Source of the DNA: Paucilactobacillus kaifaensis
GTDB lineage: Bacteria; Bacillota; Bacilli; Lactobacillales; Lactobacillaceae
Direction of reading: 5' to 3'
Assembly (NCBI RefSeq): GCF_005405145.1
Contig: NZ_BJDM01000001.1
Location: 62,001 to 126,000, forward strand
Length of the DNA stretch: 64,000 nucleotides
Below, piece by piece: positions 1-9,193 of this stretch. A program made the translations under genes and the position numbers. Numbering within the stretch: position 1 is the stretch's first letter; each line of letters starts with the position of its first letter. The notes beneath the pieces were generated by a model. That model searched no databases. It was not told the DNA's origin and was given only the letters and a program-made list of their open reading frames with translations.

Positions 1-2
1 CA

Positions 3-1043
3 CTACAATCAATTGGTGGCACACTTGGAATCACGTATATGTATGGTGCCATTATTTGCGCAGGTTTTTTTGTCTTTTTGATCGCCGGTTTATTTTCTAA
101 AATTAGGAACCTATTTCCACCAGTTGTTACTGGTTCGCTAATCACTGTAATTGGATTTACTCTTGTACCCGTAGGTTTTCAAAACCTAGGTGGCGGTGAT
201 GCTACTGCTAAATCGTTTGGTAGCTTATCCAACCTAGCAATTGGTTTTTTAACAATTGTAATTATCCTAGCAATCAACGCCTTTGCTAAAGGATTCATTC
301 GATCAATTGCAATTTTAATTGGTATTTTAGCAGGCTCCTTTATCGCAGGTGCATTAGGCTTAATTTCACTTCAACCAGTTTCACAAGCTACCTGGTTCCA
401 TTTACCACAATTATTCTATTTTGGCGTTCCTACCTTTAACGCCTCCTCAATCGTTACCATGATCTTAATTTCGTTGACCACCATGGTTGAATCAACCGGC
501 GTTTTCTTTGCACTCAGCGAAGTTACTGGACAAAAACTCAACAATCAAGACTTGAAACGTGGGTACCGAGCTGAAGGGATTGCCGCCATGCTAGGTGGTG
601 TTTTCAATACATTTCCCTATTCAACCTTCTCACAAAATGTGGGTGTTTTAAAACTATCAGGTGTTAAAACTCGTAAGCCAGTTTACTTTGCTGCCGTCTT
701 TTTAATATTTTTGGGCCTATTACCAAAGGTGGGTGCTTTAGCAACTGTTATTCCGACAGCTGTATTGGGTGGTGCAATGATTGTTATGTTCGGCATGGTT
801 GGCCTGCAGGGAATTCAAATCTTAAAACAAGTCGATTTCAACAAAAATAGTAACTTACTAGTTGCTTCAATGTCGATCGGCCTTGGACTTGGCGTAACCG
901 TCTATCCCCAAATTTTTCAGCATTTACCCCAAGAATTACAGCTCATGCTTAGTAATGGTGTGGTCGTTGGTAGTGTTACTGCAGTTATATTAAATTTGAT
1001 TTTAAATCATCGTTCATTAAAAAATAGTACAGAAAATAATTAG
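3..1043 (+). CDS. Xanthine/uracil-type nucleobase permease (NCS2), 5' end outside window
   Basis: This is the C-terminal part of a nucleobase:cation symporter-2 family permease, a membrane protein that imports xanthine, uric acid or uracil with a proton or sodium. The reading frame is open to the left edge; the first ATG in the window (base 39) lies inside a conserved stretch (G-G-T-L-G-I-T-Y) and is not the start. About 345 residues are visible out of roughly 430 usual for the family. Many hydrophobic segments are seen, and the family glutamate-containing region is recognisable (T-T-M-V-E-S-T-G-V-F-F-A). The sequence looks closer to xanthine/urate carriers (PbuX/PucK) than to UraA, but the substrate cannot be settled here. 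A perfect hairpin terminator follows the stop codon. Confidence 0.85.
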   Translation, partial: LQSIGGTLGITYMYGAIICAGFFVFLIAGLFSKIRNLFPPVVTGSLITVIGFTLVPVGFQNLGGGDATAKSFGSLSNLAIGFLTIVIILAINAFAKGFIRSIAILIGILAGSFIAGALGLISLQPVSQATWFHLPQLFYFGVPTFNASSIVTMILISLTTMVESTGVFFALSEVTGQKLNNQDLKRGYRAEGIAAMLGGVFNTFPYSTFSQNVGVLKLSGVKTRKPVYFAAVFLIFLGLLPKVGALATVIPTAVLGGAMIVMFGMVGLQGIQILKQVDFNKNSNLLVASMSIGLGLGVTVYPQIFQHLPQELQLMLSNGVVVGSVTAVILNLILNHRSLKNSTENN

Positions 1044-1059
1044 CTAAATATTGAATTGA

Positions 1060-1093
1060 AAAACGGAACGAGAAAATTTTCTCGTTCCGTTTT
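1060..1093. terminator. Bidirectional intrinsic terminator
   Basis: Perfect 17-bp inverted repeat without a spacer (arms 1060-1076 and 1077-1093), with A-tract and T-tract at the ends. It lies just after the permease stop codon. Confidence 0.85.
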
Positions 1094-1303
1094 AGCATAC
1101 TGACTAAATAAACTAAAGATATTCATCTTTTACTTAGTGACACATGTTTAAGGTTAAATTATTTTAAAAAAGCCAAAATGCAGAGCCATTTTAACTTTAT
1201 TTGCATATTATCCCGCCTAATATTAATTTACATCTTTTCGACTAATTGTCATTGATCAGCACATTAAAGTCAAATCCAATAAATTTAATCACCCTCAAAC
1301 TGA

Positions 1304-1309
1304 TATAAT
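1304..1309 (+). promoter_or_regulatory. Extended -10 promoter of the methyltransferase gene
   Basis: TGATATAAT matches an extended -10 element (TGnTATAAT) 41 bases before the start codon at 1350. No good -35 is seen, which is normal for extended -10 promoters. The rest of the 1094-1349 gap is AT-rich and shows no other structure I can name. Confidence 0.55.
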
Positions 1310-1349
1310 CAAAGCAAGAATAAAAAGCAAATTCATCATAGGAGTTAAT

Positions 1350-2057
1350 ATGAAAAAGAATAAATCCACCCAAGTACACACCATCTTTCAAAAAATTGCC
1401 CCCAGTTATGACAAAATGAACACAATTATCAGTTTAGGAACTCATCAGTCTTGGCGCAAACAAGCTACTGCTTTAGCTAAGCTAAGACCAAACAGTAATA
1501 TACTAGATGTTTGTTGTGGCACAGGTGATTGGACAGTTGCTTTGGCACAACAAATCAATCACAAAGGTCATGTCACTGGCCTGGACTTTAGCGATAGCAT
1601 GCTTGCAGTAGCTAAAGAAAAAATCGCAAAGTATCAATTAGACGAGAAAGCTTCTCTTTTACAAGGAGACGCCATGCAACTACCATTTGACGATAATAAA
1701 TTTGATATCGTTACGATTGGCTTTGGCCTACGCAACGTCGCCAATGCGTTAGTCACACTCCAGGAAATGTTTCGCGTCTTAAAGCCTGGTGGTCAGCTAA
1801 TTTGCTTGGAAACATCACAACCAACGGCTCCTGTTATCCGTCAAGGATGGGAACTATATTTCGGTCATATTGTGCCACTGCTGGGCAAAACATTGGTTAA
1901 CGAGAAAAAAGAATATACTTACTTAACCGACTCAACTCACAACTTCGTTAACTATAAACAGTTAGCTTCAATGTTTTGGCAGGTCGGTCTTAAACATGTT
2001 TATTATCACAGAATCATGTTTGGGGCAGCAGCTATTCATACGGGTATTAAGCCATAG
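1350..2057 (+). CDS. menG: Demethylmenaquinone methyltransferase (UbiE/MenG family)
   Basis: The product is an S-adenosylmethionine-dependent C-methyltransferase that converts demethylmenaquinone to menaquinone. Its 235 residues match the family length. The SAM-binding motif I is seen at residues 51-60 (I-L-D-V-C-C-G-T-G-D), with a later acidic motif and the family signature G-F-G-L-R-N-V. The start is supported by GGAG about 7 bases upstream. It is a single-gene unit between an extended -10 promoter and a strong terminator. No other menaquinone genes are in the window, so whether the cell makes quinone or modifies an imported precursor cannot be told; many lactobacilli keep only part of the pathway. 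Confidence 0.9.
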   Translation: MKKNKSTQVHTIFQKIAPSYDKMNTIISLGTHQSWRKQATALAKLRPNSNILDVCCGTGDWTVALAQQINHKGHVTGLDFSDSMLAVAKEKIAKYQLDEKASLLQGDAMQLPFDDNKFDIVTIGFGLRNVANALVTLQEMFRVLKPGGQLICLETSQPTAPVIRQGWELYFGHIVPLLGKTLVNEKKEYTYLTDSTHNFVNYKQLASMFWQVGLKHVYYHRIMFGAAAIHTGIKP

Positions 2058-2062
2058 AAAAG

Positions 2063-2110
2063 ACCGCTATTCACTCAGATATTTTATCCAAGTGAATAGC
2101 GGTTTATTTT
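2063..2110 (+). terminator. Intrinsic terminator after menG
   Basis: A 13-bp stem (2063-2075 with 2091-2103) is followed by a T-rich run. It lies directly after the menG stop and before the convergent pepO stop. Confidence 0.85.
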
Positions 2111-2127
2111 TATTTCCTGAGAAATAA

Positions 2128-4032
2128 TTACCAAATATTAACGCGTTGTTCCGGTTTTAAGTACATTTGATCTTGCGATTGAATATCAAAAGCCTGATAA
2201 AACTCTGGTAAGTTTTTAACTTGCACGTTTGCCCGTAATTTAGCCGGCGCATGAACATCAATCGATAATAGTAATTGCATGTATTGTTTGGTTGCTTTCA
2301 TGCGCCAAACTGTCGTCCAGTTGATGAAGAAAGCTTTAATATCAACATCATTTTCACCTTTTGCTGCTTCTAGAGCACAGCTCAGACCACCAGCGTCAGC
2401 AATATTTTCAGAAACCGTCAGTTTCCCGTTAACTTTCTGACCAGCGTATTCTAAGCCGTCAAACTCTTTAACCATGCTCTGAGATAAAGTCTTGAAGTGC
2501 TCTAAATCTGCAGTAGTCCACCAATTATTTAAATTACCATATTCATCAAATAACGCCCCGTTATTATCAAATGCGTGTGAAATTTCATGGGCAATGACAG
2601 CACCAATTCCACCATAATTTTGACTGCTACTTTGTTTGAGACTGTAAAATGGCGCCTGTAAAATTGCAGCTGGGAAAACAATTATATTCCGGAATGGATG
2701 ATAATATGCATTTACCGTTGCCGCGCTCATTTCCCACTGATTCCGATCCACTGGCTTATTCCACTTAGCAAACATATCTTCACGAACAACCTTAGTTAAT
2801 GCCAATTCGTTAGCCAACAAGCTCTGACTTGGATTAACATGGAGTTTTTGATAAAGATCATCAATTTTATCTGGATAGCCAACTTGGATCCCCAACTTAC
2901 TTAACTTGAGAATCGCTTTTTCACGCGTTTTTTCACTCAACCACGTATTATTAGCTAATCGATGCTGATAGACACTGATCATTTTTTCAACCATTTGATG
3001 AACATCATTTTTGGCATCTTCGCCAAAATATTTATGCCCATAATAGTCACCAACTACCTGATCAAATGTCCCGGCAGCCAAATAATAGGCAAACTTTTTT
3101 TGCTTCATCGGCGCTTTACTCCCTGATAAGGCACGACTATATTGACCACTAATAACTCGAAAATCTTCATCCAAATATCGACTAAGACCTCTTACAGTCT
3201 GAATAACTAACCAACTTTTAAAGTCTTCAAAATGGTCATCGTTAATGATTTCATCTAATGCTTCAAAGTATTTTGGTTCAGTAACAATAATTTTTTCAGG
3301 ACGAGTACCAATTAACGCCTGAACAGTGGCGTCTAAGTCAAGCGTTGAACTATAGGCCACAAACTCATCGTTAGTTTTAGGATTGTACATTTTACTGTAA
3401 TCAGCGGACTCTTCAGCACTCTTAACATATGGAACTAACGAACGATCAAATTTTAATGCTTGATCAATCGTCTGTGTTATTTGTTCACTTGTGAATCCTA
3501 ATTTATTCAACAATTCGGTCATCATCTGGCTGAAGACTTTGATTAATGCTGTGGCACTTTGATTATCTTCCGCGTAATAAGTCTTATCAGGTAAAATCAG
3601 TTTAGGTGCACCAGCAAACAATGCATTTACACGGGCATTCTTCATATCCGCATCGATATCAAATGCAATTGGCGAAGGTAACCCCTGCTTCATCCATTCA
3701 ACATAAATCGCTTGAAAATCAGCAAACGAATGTAATGAATCAATCTTTGTTAACCATTCATTTAATGGTTTCGCCTGTTCTTCTTGTCTGCGTTCAAAAT
3801 TTTTCGCCAATTGATATAATTTAATAAATTCTTGCATCATTTTGTTTTGTGACTTGCCTTGATCAACGGCCATTTTGTCAAAATCGTTCATCAATAATTT
3901 ATCGATTTCATCCACTAAATCATTAAATCCGCCAGTTGCTGGCTTATCATCAGGAATCTTAGCCGTTTTAATCCAATCACCATTGACGGCTTCATACAAG
4001 TCGGTTTTAATTAATTTTTCATTTACTGCCAT
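2128..4032 (-). CDS. pepO: Neutral endopeptidase PepO (M13 zinc metallopeptidase)
   Basis: This is a cytoplasmic oligoendopeptidase of the neprilysin family that trims peptides produced from casein or other imported oligopeptides. The 634-residue length fits lactococcal and lactobacillar PepO. The zinc site H-E-I-S-H is at about residues 480-484 and the second zinc ligand motif E-N-I-A-D at about 539. There is no signal peptide or membrane anchor, unlike animal homologues. AGGAGG sits at the expected distance before ATG 4032. The gene stands alone, facing menG. Confidence 0.93.
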   Translation of the reverse strand: MAVNEKLIKTDLYEAVNGDWIKTAKIPDDKPATGGFNDLVDEIDKLLMNDFDKMAVDQGKSQNKMMQEFIKLYQLAKNFERRQEEQAKPLNEWLTKIDSLHSFADFQAIYVEWMKQGLPSPIAFDIDADMKNARVNALFAGAPKLILPDKTYYAEDNQSATALIKVFSQMMTELLNKLGFTSEQITQTIDQALKFDRSLVPYVKSAEESADYSKMYNPKTNDEFVAYSSTLDLDATVQALIGTRPEKIIVTEPKYFEALDEIINDDHFEDFKSWLVIQTVRGLSRYLDEDFRVISGQYSRALSGSKAPMKQKKFAYYLAAGTFDQVVGDYYGHKYFGEDAKNDVHQMVEKMISVYQHRLANNTWLSEKTREKAILKLSKLGIQVGYPDKIDDLYQKLHVNPSQSLLANELALTKVVREDMFAKWNKPVDRNQWEMSAATVNAYYHPFRNIIVFPAAILQAPFYSLKQSSSQNYGGIGAVIAHEISHAFDNNGALFDEYGNLNNWWTTADLEHFKTLSQSMVKEFDGLEYAGQKVNGKLTVSENIADAGGLSCALEAAKGENDVDIKAFFINWTTVWRMKATKQYMQLLLSIDVHAPAKLRANVQVKNLPEFYQAFDIQSQDQMYLKPEQRVNIW

Positions 4033-4104
4033 AAGGTATCCTCCTGATATTTTGATCTACCGCCAATTATAACTGTTATAAGATTAATTGAACATTAATC
4101 CATA

Positions 4105-4131
4105 CAAAAAAGCCACGAAAATTTTTCGTGA
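4105..4131 (-). terminator. Terminator of the purine permease gene
   Basis: Hairpin 4114-4121 with 4123-4130; the A-run at 4105-4111 gives a U-tract on the minus strand. It lies between the permease stop (4143) and the pepO start. Confidence 0.75.
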
Positions 4132-4142
4132 CTTAAGGTAAC

Positions 4143-5453
4143 TTATTCAAGATTTAAAATCCACATAAATCCTAAGAAAATGAAGAATAGCAAGTACATA
4201 ATCGGGTGGACTTCTTTACCACGTCTTGCTGCAATCATGGTAATTGGATACATAATGAATCCCAACGCTATGCCATCTGAAATACTATATGTCAGTGGCA
4301 TTCCCAATACGATTAAAAATGACGGGATCGCAATCTCCATTTTATTCCATGAAATATATTTGAGTGACTGTGCCATTAGCACTCCAACAATAATTAATGC
4401 AGGAGCAGTAACTTGATTAGTCACCACCGATAGCAGCGGTGAGAAAAACATACCAAACACGAACAATACCCCAGTGAACACGGCAGTAAGTCCTGAGCGG
4501 CCACCAACCGCAATTCCAGCTGACGATTCAACATAAGCACCTACAGGAGAGGTTCCTAAAACGGAGCCCGCTAACATTGCTGTTGAGTCAGACATCAATG
4601 CTTTGCCAACTCGTGGCATTTTATTATCTTTCATAAAACCAGCTTGTTGTGCTAATCCAACTAAGGTTCCTGCAGTATCAAAGAATGTCACCAGCAAGAA
4701 TGTCAAAACAACAACCCATAGTTGAATAGTGTTGATATCACCGATATGCATCACACCAACACCAAAAGTTGGTGCTAGACTAGGTGCACTAGCAATAATA
4801 TTTTTTGGCATTGGAATTAAACCGGTTACTAGCCCTAGGACTGAAGTTAACACCATTCCAATAAAAATTCCACCAGGAACTTTTTTAACCATAAAAATGG
4901 CTGTAATCACCAACCCAAAAATTGTCAGCCAAGTTGTTCCAACACTGAACGATCCTAAACCAACAATTGTCGATTTATTTGCCGTTATTAAGCCACCATC
5001 GCTAAGACCTAAAAAGGCGATAAACAGCCCGATTCCACTCGAGATCGCATACTTTAAATCACTAGGAATTGCATCAATGATTAATTCACGTAGTTTAAAG
5101 ATGGTGATCAAAATAAAGATTAATGATGCTACAAACACACCAGCTAAGGCAGTCTGCCATGGTACCTTCATTCCAATCACAACCGAATAAGCAAAAAAAG
5201 CATTAATTCCCAGTGCAGGAGCAGTGGCAATTGGGTACTTGGCTAAGACACCCATCAAGATACATCCAAGGGCACTAGCCAAAGCGGTTGCTGTAAACAC
5301 AGCTCCTTTATCCATTCCGGAGGCGCCTAAAACACTTGGGTTAACAAATAAGATATACGCCATTGAAATAAAGGTGGTAAAACCGGCTAATAATTCACGC
5401 CGGAAGTTGGTGTTTAACTCGTCAAAGTTAAAAAATTTTGCAATTGCTGACAA
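4143..5453 (-). CDS. Adenine/hypoxanthine/guanine permease (AzgA/PbuG-PbuO type)
   Basis: This is a 436-residue NCS2-type purine base permease of the AzgA branch. The N-terminus (N-F-R-R-E-L-L-A-G-F-T-T-F-I-S-M-A-Y) and the segment T-L-V-G-L-A-Q-Q-A-G are typical, followed by about a dozen hydrophobic helices. It imports purine bases for salvage. The start appears to be TTG at 5453 preceded by GGGGAT; no in-frame ATG fits better. Upstream are a promoter (TTTACA, 17-bp spacer, TATGAT) and a CCGAAC sequence that resembles a PurR box half. I see no purine riboswitch. Confidence 0.88.
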   Translation of the reverse strand: MSAIAKFFNFDELNTNFRRELLAGFTTFISMAYILFVNPSVLGASGMDKGAVFTATALASALGCILMGVLAKYPIATAPALGINAFFAYSVVIGMKVPWQTALAGVFVASLIFILITIFKLRELIIDAIPSDLKYAISSGIGLFIAFLGLSDGGLITANKSTIVGLGSFSVGTTWLTIFGLVITAIFMVKKVPGGIFIGMVLTSVLGLVTGLIPMPKNIIASAPSLAPTFGVGVMHIGDINTIQLWVVVLTFLLVTFFDTAGTLVGLAQQAGFMKDNKMPRVGKALMSDSTAMLAGSVLGTSPVGAYVESSAGIAVGGRSGLTAVFTGVLFVFGMFFSPLLSVVTNQVTAPALIIVGVLMAQSLKYISWNKMEIAIPSFLIVLGMPLTYSISDGIALGFIMYPITMIAARRGKEVHPIMYLLFFIFLGFMWILNLE

Positions 5454-5483
5454 TTAATTATCCCCATTTCTCAAAAATATCAT

Positions 5484-5533
5484 CCGAACAAAAGAACATT
5501 ATAAATCATATAATATTCGTATTTAGATGTAAA
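5484..5533 (-). promoter_or_regulatory. Promoter and possible PurBox of the purine permease
   Basis: Minus-strand -35 TTTACA (5533-5528) and -10 TATGAT (5510-5505) are 17 bases apart. CCGAAC at 5484-5489, just downstream of the -10 on the opposite strand, matches the core of the PurR box known from Bacillus and Lactococcus. The promoter is convincing; the PurBox is a weak single match. Confidence 0.45.
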
Positions 5534-5549
5534 TAGAGATTTCGTCATT

Positions 5550-5846
5550 TTATTCAAAAGTTTGCATTAACTCCGTTTTAGCAGCGGCTGTTAGCCACTT
5601 ATCATGAGCAGCAATAAATTGTTGAACTTGTTGATAGTCATCAAGTTTGAACTTACCAGGAATCAAACCTGTAACTTGCAGCTTTCTAGCAAATAAAACA
5701 TCACTACTCTTGACCAAATCACTAAATAGATGATTTCCAGTTGGGTCCCATGTTTCTAGCAACAAATCAACTGCTCGGCGATATGTTTTATCACGACTTA
5801 AAACTGACTGTAAATCAGCCGGACGTAGAATTTTTGTATTTGTCAT
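5550..5846 (-). CDS. Small protein of the MoxR/VWA operon, unknown function
   Basis: A 98-residue soluble protein whose ATG overlaps the stop of the preceding VWA gene by four bases (ATGA), so translation is probably coupled. I do not recognise a domain. It is mostly helical, acidic and basic residues alternate, and there is no signal peptide or membrane segment. Its position as the third gene after a MoxR-type ATPase and a VWA metallopeptidase suggests a partner or substrate of that pair. Confidence 0.7.
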   Translation of the reverse strand: MTNTKILRPADLQSVLSRDKTYRRAVDLLLETWDPTGNHLFSDLVKSSDVLFARKLQVTGLIPGKFKLDDYQQVQQFIAAHDKWLTAAAKTELMQTFE

Positions 5847-7219
5847 TTTATTCCAACCACCTTTTTATAATCGGCATCACCTGCCACCGTTGTTATCTTG
5901 CCAATCCTATTTTTGACGGAAAATTCATTGACTGGCGTTGTCAACACCCAGACAACATTATTGAAATGATAATTATTAATTAGTTTTTCACCCCAACCAT
6001 CGGTTAAAACAATTACTAACGTATCATTATTAGTGTAATGATTGGCTTTCAAATATGTGAAAATACTCTGAAAACTTGTCCCGCCACCGCCAATCCGTTT
6101 AAACTGAACCGCACTTTGATTATCTAGCTTATATGATTCATGCTCATGAACAACTGCATCAAAACTAAACACAGTTGTCTGCGTCTCTGTAACCTTAACA
6201 ATTTCTTGAATCTGACTTAGCAAGAAGGAAATTTCTTTGTCACTCATTGATCCTGAATTATCGACAAAAATATTAATTCTAGTCACCAAATTTGTTATTT
6301 TCCCTGGCAAATCCATTCGTACAGGTTGACGGCGATTAAAACGACTATAAGCTGATCGTTTTCCCTGTGGTAGGTTGCCAATTTTCTGTTTTATTAGTTG
6401 TTTCCAGTTAAATAAATGGATCTGATCAACTTGCTCTAATTGTTGTTTTAATTTCCCAGGTAATAGTCCACGATCACGATCTGGTGTTGCACGCCACGCC
6501 TGTGTCAAAATGGTCTTTAACTGTGACGTTTTTTGCGTCATTAAATCTTCTTGCGATTGATCATTCCAACCATCGTGGACATCAAGTTTTTTGACTGAGC
6601 TTTGATTAATTGATTGATTTTTTGAATCAAATTTCTGCTCTGTATCTAATAGCTTGTTTTCATTTTGCTTATTTTTTTTACCACTAATTTTGCTAGTTTG
6701 AATGATTTGCAAATAAGTAGCTGAATCTTCTTTTTCTGGTAGTTTCTTACCCAATAATTGCTCTAATTGAGTTAAAGTTCCTGTTCCATGTGGTGCTTCA
6801 TCTAAATATTGATTAACTGCCACGTCGGTTGCTAACGTCACATTATTTTGACGTTGATTATTTTGGTATCTAAGGGGGTGTTGCCACACCACATGTAACA
6901 CCTCATGTTTTAGTAAAACTAATAACTCGTGCCAATAATTAATATCAATAATTAATTGTACTGGATTAATCACTAGTTCCAGCTGGCCATCAATCCAGCC
7001 GACACCCATCGCTCCGTTTAATTTAGTGTTGTAATGACGTGGAATTTGAATCAGCACTTCCCCGAATAAACGATCAGTTTGCAATAGCTCAATAATTGCA
7101 CCGCTCACAAATTGTTCTGCTTTTTTTTGAATTTCGACCACTGAAATTTTATGCTGGTCAATTAAAGTTCGAATGTCGTCGTGCAAATCATGAAACTGGG
7201 TTTCATTCATTTTGATCAC
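5843..7219 (-). CDS. VWA-like/putative metallopeptidase protein (DUF2201 type)
   Basis: This protein of about 455 residues has two parts. The N-terminal half carries a metallopeptidase-like helix (H-E-V-L-H-V-V-W-Q-H, around residues 107-116). The C-terminal half is a VWA-like domain with an intact MIDAS-type start (D-N-S-G-S-M-S). The middle is a low-complexity, Asn/Gln/Lys-rich linker. The family is found next to MoxR ATPases, where the VWA protein is thought to be remodelled or loaded with metal. The upstream ATPase gene overlaps it. The start is either GTG 7219 or ATG 7210; both overlap the ATPase stop. Cellular target unknown. Confidence 0.82.
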   Translation of the reverse strand: MIKMNETQFHDLHDDIRTLIDQHKISVVEIQKKAEQFVSGAIIELLQTDRLFGEVLIQIPRHYNTKLNGAMGVGWIDGQLELVINPVQLIIDINYWHELLVLLKHEVLHVVWQHPLRYQNNQRQNNVTLATDVAVNQYLDEAPHGTGTLTQLEQLLGKKLPEKEDSATYLQIIQTSKISGKKNKQNENKLLDTEQKFDSKNQSINQSSVKKLDVHDGWNDQSQEDLMTQKTSQLKTILTQAWRATPDRDRGLLPGKLKQQLEQVDQIHLFNWKQLIKQKIGNLPQGKRSAYSRFNRRQPVRMDLPGKITNLVTRINIFVDNSGSMSDKEISFLLSQIQEIVKVTETQTTVFSFDAVVHEHESYKLDNQSAVQFKRIGGGGTSFQSIFTYLKANHYTNNDTLVIVLTDGWGEKLINNYHFNNVVWVLTTPVNEFSVKNRIGKITTVAGDADYKKVVGIK

Positions 7220-8414
7220 TCATTTCAAACTCACTTCTGGTTGCCACCTCACCAAAATAACGATACAGCTGTTCGACTGACGTTTCACTATCTTTCTCGA
7301 TAGCGCTATACATCGGCTCTAAAATATCCTTTTGGTGTGCCACAGTACCCACGGATTGTACAACGGCATACTGGCCGTCTAAACTCAATAGTTTTAGTAA
7401 TTTCATAAATCTGCGTGCTACCCCTGGTTTGGCGAACGAATATTGATCAGATTGTTCAACGCAATTTTGTAGTAGTTGCAACTTAGAAACTTCATTAAGT
7501 TGTTTCACATCATCAATTATTTGCTGGTCCTTTGACTCATTCAGATCAGCAAAAACATTCTTGGTTGTTAATAAATTAGTTTGTTCTTTGATAAATTGAT
7601 CAAATGCGATTCCGATATTTTCTCCCAGATCTCCTTGAAGTAAGTCTAGTTGTACTGTCTGTCTTACATCAGAAGTAACTTTATCTAATTCAAATAAGTT
7701 ATCGGAAACCCGCTTCCAAGCACGCGGAGTCGGATATAAATCATTTTCTCTGGTTTGTGGATGCAGCATTGCTGGTTCGCTTTCAATATATTGTTGCACC
7801 AGTGGATGAATTTGTGGACGCCCATTTTCCTCTTGTCGGGCCCAAGTCAACCAATCACTAACGTCGACTCGCATTACTAATCTAACAGTCCGGTCTTTAA
7901 TTGCATCATCCCCAACAGTAACCCCATAACTAGTATCTTCAAATCCAGCCATTGTGCTATCTGGATTTTCAGCAATAACAATGTGCACTTGGTCTGGCAA
8001 AACTAGTGAATTAATCTCTCGTTGAAGCACTAAATTCATCAACTCGCTTTGAACCGCCTGAGTACCACGGTTAAATTCGTCTAAAAACCAAATAATTGGT
8101 TGGTCAGGATTTTTTTCTGCATATTCAATAATACTAACCAATATGTGCGAATAACCGAACTGGACATCCGCTAGTGAACCATAATTTTTTGTTTGAACAA
8201 AGGATTCTTTTGTCAATGGTGGTACCGGAATTGCCAAATCACCTTTTTCTGACAAACTAACCACCGTTGTGAATAATTGAGCCCCCATTATAGTGGTCAC
8301 ATCATTGACTAGTGCAGATTTACCAATTCCTGCTTCACCAACAATGTTAGGGACATTTCCTGCTCGTATCACCAGTGGAACGGCCGACAATAATGATTGA
8401 TATGTAAGTGACAT
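7203..8414 (-). CDS. MoxR-like AAA+ ATPase
   Basis: This is a 403-residue AAA_5/MoxR-type ATPase. The Walker A motif is G-E-A-G-I-G-K-S (near residue 27), Walker B is I-I-W-F-L-D-E-F-N-R-G, and a sensor 1 Asn lies in the segment V-I-A-E-N-P-D. I chose ATG 8414 because GGAGGAG lies 8 bases before it; an upstream in-frame ATG at 8462 has no ribosome-binding site and would overlap a parS-like sequence. It heads a three-gene operon with the VWA protein and the 98-residue protein. MoxR/VWA pairs act as chaperones for assembly or metal insertion; here the client is not evident. Confidence 0.87.
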   Translation of the reverse strand: MSLTYQSLLSAVPLVIRAGNVPNIVGEAGIGKSALVNDVTTIMGAQLFTTVVSLSEKGDLAIPVPPLTKESFVQTKNYGSLADVQFGYSHILVSIIEYAEKNPDQPIIWFLDEFNRGTQAVQSELMNLVLQREINSLVLPDQVHIVIAENPDSTMAGFEDTSYGVTVGDDAIKDRTVRLVMRVDVSDWLTWARQEENGRPQIHPLVQQYIESEPAMLHPQTRENDLYPTPRAWKRVSDNLFELDKVTSDVRQTVQLDLLQGDLGENIGIAFDQFIKEQTNLLTTKNVFADLNESKDQQIIDDVKQLNEVSKLQLLQNCVEQSDQYSFAKPGVARRFMKLLKLLSLDGQYAVVQSVGTVAHQKDILEPMYSAIEKDSETSVEQLYRYFGEVATRSEFEMSDQNE

Positions 8415-8454
8415 ATAATGATCTCCTCCGTTTCTAAGGTAACTTCTAAGCCAA

Positions 8455-8470
8455 TGTTTCACGTGAAATT
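8455..8470. promoter_or_regulatory. parS-like palindrome (copy 1)
   Basis: TGTTTCACGTGAAATT: 14 of 16 bases match the ParB target TGTTTCACGTGAAACA. It lies in the gap between the glycosylase stop and the ATPase start. Confidence 0.5.
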
Positions 8471-8501
8471 TAATATAGTTGAACTAAACTAACTAGATAT
8501 T

Positions 8502-9137
8502 TTAACTATTGTTTTTCCACCCAAAATTATTTAAATCCATATCTTTTTTTCTCATTCTTGAAACATATGGATTATGTGCAACGTAAAAGCGATATGGCTG
8601 CAATCCCGTCTCACCGTTGAGGTTCACTCCAATTCTACCACTAGCTGTTATATTAGCTGGTTGCCGATCTGTCACTAACTCAACGGTCAGCTTGGAATTT
8701 TCTAGAGGTTGCATGTTGAATACCTTGGACTGGATGCCCAGCGCCTGCATCAATTTACCAGGCCCATTAGTTAAGTTCACGCCCTCTACTGGTCGATTTT
8801 TTAGCATGATTTGCTGTCCGTCTTTAGGTTCAATTGCGCGAATCAGTACTCCTTGTGGCACATCACTTGCTTGCGTAACAACATCAAACATATACTGTTG
8901 TCGTAGTTGATAAATGTAAATTGTTCCTGGTTCCCCATATAAGGCTTCATTAAAGGTACTTCTTCTACCATTATAGGCGTGCGCAGCAGAATCCGATTCG
9001 CCTAAATAGGCCTCTGCTTCAACAATATAACCACTGAGCAATCCTTGGTCACTTTGGTAGCTCAATACTTTTCCTAACAAATCCTGTGCGATTTCAACTG
9101 TACTTCGATTAGTATAAAAAGATTGATATTTAGTCAC
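8502..9137 (-). CDS. 3-methyladenine DNA glycosylase (AAG/MPG family)
   Basis: A 211-residue base-excision repair enzyme of the alkyladenine glycosylase fold that removes alkylated purines from DNA. The catalytic glutamate region is E-A-E-A-Y-L-G near residue 41, and the conserved L-T-N-G-P-G-K-L stretch is present. The length is normal. It is transcribed away from the DUF488 gene and ends shortly before the MoxR operon. Confidence 0.92.
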   Translation of the reverse strand: MTKYQSFYTNRSTVEIAQDLLGKVLSYQSDQGLLSGYIVEAEAYLGESDSAAHAYNGRRSTFNEALYGEPGTIYIYQLRQQYMFDVVTQASDVPQGVLIRAIEPKDGQQIMLKNRPVEGVNLTNGPGKLMQALGIQSKVFNMQPLENSKLTVELVTDRQPANITASGRIGVNLNGETGLQPYRFYVAHNPYVSRMRKKDMDLNNFGWKNNS

Positions 9138-9193
9138 TTGTCGGCCCTTCTTTTACCAATAAAATGATGTATTATGTATTTGAGGTGATAGCA

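Noticed and set aside
4180-5457. Long plus-strand reading frames opposite the purine permease
   Set aside because: Antisense shadows of a well-supported membrane protein gene, without ribosome-binding sites.
5455-5549. Purine riboswitch before the purine permease
   Set aside because: The leader is short and AT-rich and lacks the conserved three-way junction elements; only a promoter and a weak PurBox half are visible.
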